Shown here piece after piece: positions 5,975-13,032 of a stretch of DNA of 13,032 bases (its first letter is position 1; every line of letters begins with the position of its first letter). The notes under the pieces are model-generated. The model saw only the letters and a program-made list of their open reading frames with translations. It searched no databases and was not told where the DNA came from. A program made the translations under genes and the position numbers. Origin of the DNA: a bacterium (GTDB lineage Bacteria > Vulcanimicrobiota > Vulcanimicrobiia > Vulcanimicrobiales > SCRA01); assembly GCA_004298675.1 (NCBI GenBank), contig SCRI01000084.1:1-13032 (forward strand), written 5' to 3'.

Positions 5975-8034
5975 TGTCCGGAACTGGAGGAGGCACCGAC
6001 GATCAGGTTGACCGGCTGCCCCGGCGCGAGCTCGCTATCCTGAGCGGGATCGGTACGCACCACCAGACCAGGCTGGCCCTGCGGCGTCGAGGTCACGGCG
6101 CCAACGGCATAGCCGTAGGCGGAGAGGCGCAGGCGCGCTTGATCCAGCGACGTGCCCGCGACGTCGGGGACGACGCCGGGCACCGAGATCATGATCGTGA
6201 TGGTTGAGCCCTTGGGGATCGAGGTCCCCGCGCCCGGTTGCTGCCCGATCACCGTGCCGGGCTGACCGTTCTGCTGCACCGTGTACTGCACGGTGGGCTG
6301 CAGCCCCGACTCCGACAGCGTCGACTCCGCTTGCAGCAGCGAACCGCCCACGACGTTGGGCACGCTCGAAGGCAGCGCGCCGGTCGAGACCACCACGTTG
6401 ACCACGCTGCCCCGTTGGGCTTGACTCTTCGCGCCTGGGTCCTCAGAGATGATGGTGTTGGCCGCAATCGCGTCGCTGCTCTGGCGCGAGAACACGTTCA
6501 TCGTGAAGCCGGCCTGCTGCAGTGCCGCCTTCGCATCGTCCAACTTCATGCCGACGACGCTAGGCACGCTCACCGGCGCCGGACCGCTCGAGGGCACCAG
6601 CACGACCGCATCACCCAAGCGGGCGTTCGCGTTAGCAGCCGGCCTCTGTTCGAGCACCGCATCGGATGGTGCTTTCGCGTCGTAACGCCCCGCCGCAACC
6701 TTGACCTTGAACTTCGCGTTGGCGAGCAGCCGCGTGGCGTCGGCGATGGTGTAGCCGACGACGTCAGGCACCTGCGCCGTGGGCAGCCCGCTCGAGACCA
6801 CCAGGAGAATCGCCGCACCCTTTCGCGCCTGCGCGCCGGGCACAGGCTCGGTGCGAATGACATGCGAGGCCGGTACCGTGCTGCTGGCCTCTTGCTGCGT
6901 GTGCACGTTGAAACCGGCGCCGGCGAGCTGCCGCTGCGCCTGCGTGTCCAGGGCACCGGTGACGTTCGGCACGGCCACCGGCGGTCCGAAGCCGACGTTC
7001 TGTATCAGATACCAGCCCGCCAACGCCGCAGCCAGCACGAGGATCAGCGCGAGCAGCCAACGGCTCGCGCCACGCCGCCCGGCCTCCTCTTCTTCACCCG
7101 CGACGCCGGCAGCGGCGCGGTTGGGACGCGGAGGCGGCACGCGCGGGTCGACGCCAGGGAAAGGATAGCTCGTGTCGGCGTGGGCACCAGGCACCGTGGG
7201 CGTGCTGGGGCGCTCGAGTGCCGCGCGCAGCGCCGTCGCAGTCGCGTGCGCGGACTGGAAGCGCGCGCCGGGATCCTTCTGCAGGAGCTTGCGGATCACG
7301 GCCGCCAGTGCCGGCGAGACCCGTTCCTCCGGCAAGGCGGGGATCGGCTGGCTCACGTGTTTGAGCGCCACCGCAACGGGCGAATCGCCCTCGTAAGGCA
7401 GGCGCCCCATCACCATTTGGAAGAGCATCACGCCGACGCTGTAGAGATCGGAAGCCTGCGTCAGCTCGTGCCCCTGTGCCTGCTCCGGCGAGAAATACGA
7501 GACGCTACCCATGACCATGCCGGGCTGCGTTACCGCCATCGTCTGCTGCGAAACCGCGCGCGCGATGCCGAAGTCCGAGAGCTTGACTACGTCGTCCTTG
7601 GTGACCAAGACGTTGGCGGGCTTCACGTCGCGATGCAGAAAGCCCTGACGGTGCGCGTACGCCAGGCCCGCGCAGATCTGCACGGCGTAGTCGATGGCGG
7701 CGTTCTCGGGGATGCGGCCATCCGCGGCAATCATCTCGGCCAGCGTGGTGCCCGCGACCAACTCCATGACGATGTAGTAGGTGCGCTCTTCCTGCCCAAC
7801 GTCGTAAACGTTGACGATGTTTGGGTGCGCCAGCGACGCGGCGGACTGGGCCTCGCGGTAGAAGCGCTGGACGAACTCTTCGTCTGAGGCGTACTGCTCG
7901 CGCAGCACCTTGACCGCCACGGGGCGGCGCAGCAGCGCGTCGACGCCCTCGTAGACGACGGCCATGCCGCCCTCGCCCAAGCGCGTTCCGAGGCGATACC
8001 GGTGATTGAAGACCGTCTGCTGCGACTCTTGCAC
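5971..8034 (-). CDS. PASTA-domain transmembrane Ser/Thr protein kinase (PknB/PrkC-like)
   Basis: The 687-residue kinase senses peptidoglycan fragments outside and phosphorylates cytosolic targets controlling cell-wall growth and division. Kinase domain at about 13-275: glycine loop LGEGGMAVVYEG (19-30), Lys42, helix-C Glu61, HRDVKPANVL (134-143), DFG (154-156), SPEQ (182-185). Then a Pro-rich juxtamembrane linker, one membrane helix at about 326-344 preceded by Arg residues, and an outer part made of five PASTA domains starting near 353, 420, 488, 556 and 620, each opening with V-P-x-V-x-G. The protein ends right after the fifth. The activation loop has GS where most relatives have GT (176-177). 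The start is GTG at 8034, 8 nt after the PBP stop; its stop overlaps ruvC. Pairing with a PBP gene is typical; a PP2C phosphatase partner and FtsW/RodA are not in the window. Confidence 0.96.
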   Translation of the reverse strand: MQESQQTVFNHRYRLGTRLGEGGMAVVYEGVDALLRRPVAVKVLREQYASDEEFVQRFYREAQSAASLAHPNIVNVYDVGQEERTYYIVMELVAGTTLAEMIAADGRIPENAAIDYAVQICAGLAYAHRQGFLHRDVKPANVLVTKDDVVKLSDFGIARAVSQQTMAVTQPGMVMGSVSYFSPEQAQGHELTQASDLYSVGVMLFQMVMGRLPYEGDSPVAVALKHVSQPIPALPEERVSPALAAVIRKLLQKDPGARFQSAHATATALRAALERPSTPTVPGAHADTSYPFPGVDPRVPPPRPNRAAAGVAGEEEEAGRRGASRWLLALILVLAAALAGWYLIQNVGFGPPVAVPNVTGALDTQAQRQLAGAGFNVHTQQEASSTVPASHVIRTEPVPGAQARKGAAILLVVSSGLPTAQVPDVVGYTIADATRLLANAKFKVKVAAGRYDAKAPSDAVLEQRPAANANARLGDAVVLVPSSGPAPVSVPSVVGMKLDDAKAALQQAGFTMNVFSRQSSDAIAANTIISEDPGAKSQAQRGSVVNVVVSTGALPSSVPNVVGGSLLQAESTLSESGLQPTVQYTVQQNGQPGTVIGQQPGAGTSIPKGSTITIMISVPGVVPDVAGTSLDQARLRLSAYGYAVGAVTSTPQGQPGLVVRTDPAQDSELAPGQPVNLIVGASSSSGQ

Positions 8035-8042
8035 TCTACTTC

Positions 8043-9452
8043 TTACTTGCGGCCGAGCGCTGCGGCCAGCACGTCACGCACGATCGGAGCCGCCACCGCG
8101 GCGCCGTACCCGCCATGTTCCACGACGACCGCGGCAACATAGCGCGGGCTCTGGGCGGGCGCGAACGCCACGAACCACGAATGCGGCGCACCCTGCTCGT
8201 TGGTAGCCGTCCCCGTCTTCCCGGCCACGGTGATCCCCGGAATGGCAGCGCTCGTACCCGTCCCTCGCTTGACCACGGCAACCATCATCTTCGTCACCTC
8301 GTCCGCCGTCTCCGCCGAGATCGGACGTCCCAGCGTGCCCGGGCCGAACGCGGTCACGCTGCCGCCGGGACGACGGATCTCCCGTACGAGAAAGGGCCGG
8401 GGTTCCACGCCACCGCCGGCGATCGTAGCCGCCACCACCGCCATGCGCAGAGGCGTAACCTGAAGATCGTCCTGACCGAAGCCTAACTGAGCGAGCTCTC
8501 CGCTGTAGATCGCGCCTTGGGCGGGCACGTGATCCAGACTAGCAGGCAGCGCAAGCCCCAGGTCCGAGCCGAAGCCGAAGGCGTGCAGGTAGGCGTAGAA
8601 CGTCGGCACGCCCACCTTCAACGCGATCTGCGCGAAATCGACGTTACTGGACAGTGCGAATGCAGTCGTGAAATCGGCGCTGCCCGTGACTTCGTCCTCG
8701 TCGTTGTGAATGCGAAAGTTGCCCACTTGTACGTAGCCCGGATCGTAGAACGTGGCGTCCGGCGCAACGGTTCCACTGTCGAGCGCCGCCGCCGCCGTCA
8801 CGATCTTCATCGTCGAACCCGGCGGATAGAGTCCTTGGAGCGCGCGGTCCAAGAGCGGGCTGGACGTATCGACGCGCAGCGCCGGAAAGAGCTCATCGAG
8901 GCTGTCGGGATCGTATGACGGTACGCTGGCCAGCGCCACGATCGCGCCGGTCCGTGCGTCCAGCACCACGCCGGCGGCGGCCGCGTAACGGTTCAAGCGC
9001 CGGAAGAGCACGCGCTGAACGTCGGGCTCGATCGTGGTGACGACGGTGGCGCCGCGCGCGTGCTGCAATCTGCGCTGCGCGGGATTGACGAAGAGGCGAA
9101 ACTGCGCGATGGGATCGGTGGAGACGTTCGACGCGGAGAGGACGTTGTCGTAGGCGTCCTCGAGTCCGGCGGTGCCGTAGCGCGCCGAGGCATAGCCGAC
9201 CACTTGCGCCAGCGCCGCCCCCAGCGGATAGGCACGCGCGCCGCCTTGCGTCGCGGCGAGTACCGTTCCATCCGAGGCGAGAATGGAGCCGCGGTAGGCC
9301 GCCAGCAGCGCCTGGCGGGGATTGTGCGGATTGGTCGCGAGCGCCGGTGCTTGGAAGAGCTGCACGCGAATCTGCGCGGCGATCAGCAGCGCGAAGAGCA
9401 CGGCGAAAACGAGTTGAATCTTGGAGATCGCGCCGTCGATCTTCGCGTTCAC
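8043..9452 (-). CDS. Class B penicillin-binding protein (PbpA-like transpeptidase)
   Basis: The 469-residue, membrane-anchored D,D-transpeptidase cross-links peptidoglycan in the periplasmic or outer space. One N-terminal membrane helix at about 12-28, then a short dimerisation region (YRGSILASDGTVLA, GYASARYGTAGLEDAYDN), then the transpeptidase domain from about 150. The three active-site motifs are present: S213-T-M-K216 in PPGSTMKI, S268-S-N270, and K412-T-G414 in AGKTGTATNEQG. Length and layout fit the PbpA group of Actinobacteria that sits beside PASTA kinases. The start is GTG at 9452, overlapping the previous gene's stop by 4 bp (GTGA). The kinase gene follows after 8 nt, so the two are likely made together and may be functionally linked. 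No FtsW/RodA glycosyltransferase gene is adjacent, unlike many pbpA loci. Confidence 0.94.
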   Translation of the reverse strand: MNAKIDGAISKIQLVFAVLFALLIAAQIRVQLFQAPALATNPHNPRQALLAAYRGSILASDGTVLAATQGGARAYPLGAALAQVVGYASARYGTAGLEDAYDNVLSASNVSTDPIAQFRLFVNPAQRRLQHARGATVVTTIEPDVQRVLFRRLNRYAAAAGVVLDARTGAIVALASVPSYDPDSLDELFPALRVDTSSPLLDRALQGLYPPGSTMKIVTAAAALDSGTVAPDATFYDPGYVQVGNFRIHNDEDEVTGSADFTTAFALSSNVDFAQIALKVGVPTFYAYLHAFGFGSDLGLALPASLDHVPAQGAIYSGELAQLGFGQDDLQVTPLRMAVVAATIAGGGVEPRPFLVREIRRPGGSVTAFGPGTLGRPISAETADEVTKMMVAVVKRGTGTSAAIPGITVAGKTGTATNEQGAPHSWFVAFAPAQSPRYVAAVVVEHGGYGAAVAAPIVRDVLAAALGRK

Positions 9453-10153
9453 GCTCGCTCTCTCAGCAGTACCCAGCCGGTATCCGTCGAGACGGTGATG
9501 AAGGAGCCTTCGCCTAGCCGCTGCAGCAGCGTGGAGACGACGTCGTAGGCTAATTCGGGATCGACGCGCCCCAGCAGCATCAACACTTCCGCCCCGGCTT
9601 CTTCCGCCAACGCGGGGACCACGTAACCCGCACTGGGCGCATCGGAAAACTGCGCACGGTTATACGACGGCATCCGCCACGGCCCGCGCCGTCCGAAGAC
9701 GGAGCGGTGCCAGTCCCAGGCGCACAGCTGACGCTCCTGCCACACGAACTCGTCCTTGACGCAACTGCGCCGGCACGCCGCGCAGCGTGTGATCGGCAAC
9801 AGCGGCGAATCCAAGGCGTCGACCACGTCTTCCGGGAGATCGGCCAGGTTGAGCACCTGCTCCTCGGAAAGCTGCGCGGGTACCTCGTCCTTCCAGCCGA
9901 TGCGCCGCAGCAGCTCGAGCTCGCCGAGCGCCGCGACGAACGCGCGCTCGTCCTCCGGTACGAAGGTCTGATCGAGCCAGCCGGCAACGTTGTCCTCGTC
10001 CACGAGCACCCGCTGCCAGCCGTCGCCGATGGCCACCCCGAGCGGCGTCCACGCCAGCGGCACCATCGTCACCGGAAGCTGCCCCTTCTCACCGGAGCTC
10101 TGCGTCACAAAGGCGAGCATGTGCTCGCCTCCCCCCACGACGAAGATGCTCAC
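9449..10153 (-). CDS. Unknown protein with a Cys-cluster (possible zinc site)
   Basis: I do not recognise this 234-residue protein. No signal peptide or membrane helix is evident, so it is probably cytosolic. It has a beta-rich N-terminal part with VTMVPLAWTPLGVAIGDG, an acidic helical middle (EEQVLNLADLPEDVVDALDS), then a Cys-rich segment Cys124-x2-Cys127-x3-Cys131-x12-Cys144-x4-His149 (CAACRRSC, later LCAWDWH), which could hold a metal ion. The C-terminal 60 residues, with AEVLMLLGRVDPELAYDVVSTLLQRL and FITVSTDTGWVLL, look like a small alpha/beta unit. The start is GTG at 10153, overlapping the carB stop by 4 bp; its stop overlaps the PBP start by 4 bp. Codon and base use match the neighbours and no competing frame resembles a known protein, so it is very likely a real gene. 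Its place between carB and the PBP gives no firm clue to its job. Confidence 0.82.
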   Translation of the reverse strand: MSIFVVGGGEHMLAFVTQSSGEKGQLPVTMVPLAWTPLGVAIGDGWQRVLVDEDNVAGWLDQTFVPEDERAFVAALGELELLRRIGWKDEVPAQLSEEQVLNLADLPEDVVDALDSPLLPITRCAACRRSCVKDEFVWQERQLCAWDWHRSVFGRRGPWRMPSYNRAQFSDAPSAGYVVPALAEEAGAEVLMLLGRVDPELAYDVVSTLLQRLGEGSFITVSTDTGWVLLRERA

Positions 10154-13032
10154 GCCAGGGCTCGCGAGGTGGCGATCTCCTCGAGATAATCCTGCAACGA
10201 GCGCGGCGCGGAGGGCTGCGACTCCATCGCCTCAACCAGCGCGCGCAGCGTATCGGTCGACGTGATGCAGGCGACCCCCGCTTCGACGGCGGCACGCCGG
10301 ATACGGTAGCCGTCAGTGGCCTCGCGTCCGCGCATGGCAGCCATGTTGTTGATCACCAGATCCGCGCCGCCCGAGCTGATGAAATCGAGGACCGTGGGCT
10401 TGGGCTCCGAGATCTTGTTCACAGGCTCACAGGCGATCCCGGCCTCGATCATCATCGTGTAGGTGCCTGGAGTCGCATGCATCCGGCAGCCGAGGTCCAC
10501 CAAGCGGCGCAGCAGCGGCAGCGCCGCCTCCTTCTCTTCGTTGGCGATCGAGGCCAGCACGCGCGCGTCGCGCGAGGGCATGCGAATACCCGCGGCGCGG
10601 AAGCCCTTGCGCAGCGCCCCTCCAAAGGTGGGATCGATGCCCAGCACCTCGCCCGTCGACTTCATCTCCGGTCCCAAGATGGTCTCGACGCCGCGCAGCT
10701 TGGTGAACGAGAAGACGGGCGCCTTGACCACGACGAACGGCACGCGCGGCAAGAGGCCGGTGCCGTAGGGCATGTCGCGCAGCCGCTCGCCCAGCGCGAT
10801 GCGGGTTGCCGCGGCCACGAGGTTGCAGCCGGTGACCTTCGAGATGATCGGCACCGTGCGGCTGGCACGCGGATTGGCTTCGATCACGAAGAGGCGGCCG
10901 TCGGAGATGATGTACTGAATGTTGATCAGACCGCGGATGCCGAGCTCGTGCGCGATCTCGCGCGTGGTACGCGCGATCGTCTCCTGCATCTGCTCGGCTA
11001 CGGTCTGTGTCGGGTAGACGCCGATCGAGTCTCCGGAGTGGATGCCGGCGCGCTCGACGTGCTCGAAGATGCCCGGAATGAGGATATCCTCACCGTCGTA
11101 GACGGCGTCGACCTCCACCTCGAGGCCCGCGAGATACTTGTCGACCAGCAGCGGCGCGCCGGGCCGGATAGGCGGCGCCGACTCCGCGTAGGCCGCCAAC
11201 TGCCCTTCGTTATAGACGATCTCCATGGCCCGGCCGCCCAGCACGTACGACGGGCGCACGAGCACGGGAAAGCCCAATTCGCGCGCCACGGCACGCGCCT
11301 CACGGAAGGTCTTGGCGGTGTGTCCGGCGGGGCGCGCCACGCCCAGCCGCTGCAGCACGGCGTCGAACTTCTCACGATCCTCCGCCAGATCCAGCGCCTG
11401 CCGGCTCGATCCCACGATGGGAACGCCGCGTTCGGCTAACTGCTCGGCGAGGTTGATCGCGGTCTGCCCACCGAAGGCGAGCATCACGCCGGTGGCGCCG
11501 CAACGGCGCACCAGCGCCTCGACTTCGTCCGCTCCCGGCGGCTCGAAGATCAGCACGTCGGCGATGTCGAAATCCGTGGAGACGGTTTCGGGGTTGTTGT
11601 TGATGATGACGCTGGCGCGTCCGGCCTCGTGCAGCGCCCACGCCGCGTGCACGCAGGAGTAGTCGAACTCGATGCCCTGTCCGATGCGGATGGGACCGCT
11701 GCCCACCACCACGATCGACTCGCGCTCAGGTTTGCGCAACTCGTCCATTTCGCCGCGCGAGATGTAGTAGTAGGGCGAGCGCGCGGGAAACTCCGCGGCG
11801 GCGGTGTCGACGACACGGAAGGCGTCACCGCCGCCACCCTGCGCGATCAGCTCGCGTGCCAGCGCGGCCGCGCGCGCCCCACCCAAATGCTCAATGCCGC
11901 GCGTCGACCAGCCGTCCTCGTACAGCGCGCGCGCCGCCTGCGGGCTAGGGTTGGCGGCGAAGCTGCGCTCGCGCTCCACCAGCTCCGCGACCTCATACAG
12001 CCAGAAGGGGTCGATCGACGTCAGTTTGTGGATGCGCTCCAGCGTCCAGCCGCGCAGCAGACACTCCGCCAGTGCGAAGAGACGCTCGTGCGTGGCTTGG
12101 GCGAGCACGTGTTGCAGTTCCTCGTCGCTCCAGTCGGCGAACTGCAGCCGGGTCAGGGTTTCGCGGCCCAAGTCCAGGCCGCGCACGCTCTTGAGCAGCG
12201 CCTGGCCGAAGGTGCGTCCCATCGCCATGGCCTCGCCCGTAGACTTCATCTGCGTGCCCAGACGCGTGTCCGCGAGCGGGAACTTGTCGAAGGGCCAACG
12301 CGGAATTTTGACCACGCAGTAATCGAGCGTCGGCTCGTAGGCGGCTTTGGTGACGCCGGTGATGGGATTGGGGATCTCGTCGAGCGTGCGGCCGAGCGCG
12401 ATCTTCGCCGAGATCTTGGCAATGGGGTAGCCCGTGGCTTTCGACGCCAATGCCGAGCTGCGGCTGACACGCGGATTGACCTCGATGATCACGTACTCGC
12501 CGCTCTCGGGATGGACGGCATACTGAATGTTGCAGCCGCCCTCGACCTTCAGCGCACGGATGATCTTCAGGGAAGCGCTGCGCAGCTTCTGATACTCGAC
12601 GTCGGAGAGCGTCTGGGAAGGCGCGATGACGATGGAATCGCCGGTGTGAACGCCGACCGGGTCGAAGTTCTCCATGTTGCAGACGATGATGCAGTTGTCC
12701 GCCGCGTCGCGCACGACTTCGTACTCGAGTTCCTTCCAACCCAAGAGCGAGGTCTCCAGCAATACCTGATGGATCAACGAAGCGCTGAGGCCGCTGTGCA
12801 GGATCTCCTTCAGCTCGTTGCGATCGTAGGCGATTCCGCCGCCCGTGCCACCCAGCGTATAGGCGGGGCGGATGATGAGCGGATAGCCGGTACGCTCGGC
12901 AAAGTCCAAGCCCTGCTCGACGGTTTCGATGACCGCGCTCTGCGCCACCGGCTCACCGATGGCGAGCATCATCTCCTTGAAGCGCTTGCGGTCCTCGGCG
13001 AGCTGAATGGTTTCGAGCGGTGTGCCCAGCAG
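10150..13032 (-). CDS. carB: Carbamoyl-phosphate synthase large subunit, 5' end beyond right edge
   Basis: The last 960 residues are visible; the frame is open through base 13032 (beginning LLGTPLETIQLAEDRKRFKE), so roughly 100 N-terminal residues lie outside. CarB makes carbamoyl phosphate from ammonia, bicarbonate and ATP for pyrimidine and arginine synthesis. Seen in order: first ATP-grasp half (RPAYTLGGTGGG, MENFDPVGVHTGDSI, VIIEVNPRVSRSSALASKATG), a helical linker, the second half starting near base 11710 (VVGSGPIRIGQGIEFDYSCV, later RPSYVLGGRAMEIVYN, FVIEANPRASRTVPIISKVTG without the first residue), and the C-terminal MGS-like allosteric domain from about base 10565 (ATPGTYTMMIEAGI, DLVINN, DGYRIRRAAVEAGV). 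Near residue 420 the usual VDTCAAEF reads VDTAAAEF. The stop overlaps the next gene by 4 bp. A small subunit gene, if adjacent, would be to the right. Confidence 0.97.
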   Translation of the reverse strand: MLGTPLETIQLAEDRKRFKEMMLAIGEPVAQSAVIETVEQGLDFAERTGYPLIIRPAYTLGGTGGGIAYDRNELKEILHSGLSASLIHQVLLETSLLGWKELEYEVVRDAADNCIIVCNMENFDPVGVHTGDSIVIAPSQTLSDVEYQKLRSASLKIIRALKVEGGCNIQYAVHPESGEYVIIEVNPRVSRSSALASKATGYPIAKISAKIALGRTLDEIPNPITGVTKAAYEPTLDYCVVKIPRWPFDKFPLADTRLGTQMKSTGEAMAMGRTFGQALLKSVRGLDLGRETLTRLQFADWSDEELQHVLAQATHERLFALAECLLRGWTLERIHKLTSIDPFWLYEVAELVERERSFAANPSPQAARALYEDGWSTRGIEHLGGARAAALARELIAQGGGGDAFRVVDTAAAEFPARSPYYYISRGEMDELRKPERESIVVVGSGPIRIGQGIEFDYSCVHAAWALHEAGRASVIINNNPETVSTDFDIADVLIFEPPGADEVEALVRRCGATGVMLAFGGQTAINLAEQLAERGVPIVGSSRQALDLAEDREKFDAVLQRLGVARPAGHTAKTFREARAVARELGFPVLVRPSYVLGGRAMEIVYNEGQLAAYAESAPPIRPGAPLLVDKYLAGLEVEVDAVYDGEDILIPGIFEHVERAGIHSGDSIGVYPTQTVAEQMQETIARTTREIAHELGIRGLINIQYIISDGRLFVIEANPRASRTVPIISKVTGCNLVAAATRIALGERLRDMPYGTGLLPRVPFVVVKAPVFSFTKLRGVETILGPEMKSTGEVLGIDPTFGGALRKGFRAAGIRMPSRDARVLASIANEEKEAALPLLRRLVDLGCRMHATPGTYTMMIEAGIACEPVNKISEPKPTVLDFISSGGADLVINNMAAMRGREATDGYRIRRAAVEAGVACITSTDTLRALVEAMESQPSAPRSLQDYLEEIATSRALA

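Noticed and set aside
6238-7887. A 549-codon open frame on the plus strand opposite the kinase gene
   Set aside because: It is an antisense by-product of GC-rich codon use; the translation is Arg/His-rich with no fold, while the minus strand encodes a complete PASTA kinase.
10477-11439. A 320-codon open frame on the plus strand opposite carB
   Set aside because: Same reason: low-complexity Arg/Asp/His composition and no start signal; carB on the other strand is unambiguous.

Overview
The window is GC-rich, densely packed bacterial DNA. It holds a GC-rich version of RuvC-RuvA-RuvB, a membrane Ser/Thr kinase with five PASTA domains, a class B penicillin-binding protein and a large-subunit carbamoyl-phosphate synthase. 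PASTA kinase plus PBP points to a peptidoglycan-containing bacterium outside the Proteobacteria, for example Actinobacteriota, Chloroflexota or an Eremiobacterota/Dormibacterota-like lineage. This placement is inference from gene content only.

Left part (1-3763) is accessory in character. A GAF plus HD-GYP-type signalling protein on the minus strand runs off the left edge. A decayed gap follows (781-1433), containing a start signal that ends after three codons and an out-of-frame C-terminal remnant of an MFS drug exporter. Next comes an intact 14-TM-type DHA2 (EmrB/QacA-like) MFS exporter on the minus strand. It is divergent from a TetR-family regulator on the plus strand, and a 23-bp gap with a near-palindrome separates them. 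The regulator carries an unusual N-terminal extension and probably controls the exporter.

Right part (3773-13032) is one tightly packed minus-strand block, read in the order carB (5' end beyond the right edge), an unknown Cys-cluster protein, a PBP, a PASTA kinase, ruvC, ruvA, ruvB. Junctions are 4-bp GTGA/ATGA overlaps, one 8-nt gap, and one 80-nt overlap (ruvC/ruvA), so the block is very likely one operon with translational coupling. It joins pyrimidine/arginine precursor synthesis, cell-wall synthesis with its sensory kinase, and Holliday-junction processing.

I found no RNA genes, CRISPR arrays, insertion sequences or complete mobile elements. No clearly new system is visible. The most interesting items are the unknown protein inside the operon, the degenerate HD-GYP domain, the TetR N-terminal extension and the long ruvC/ruvA overlap.
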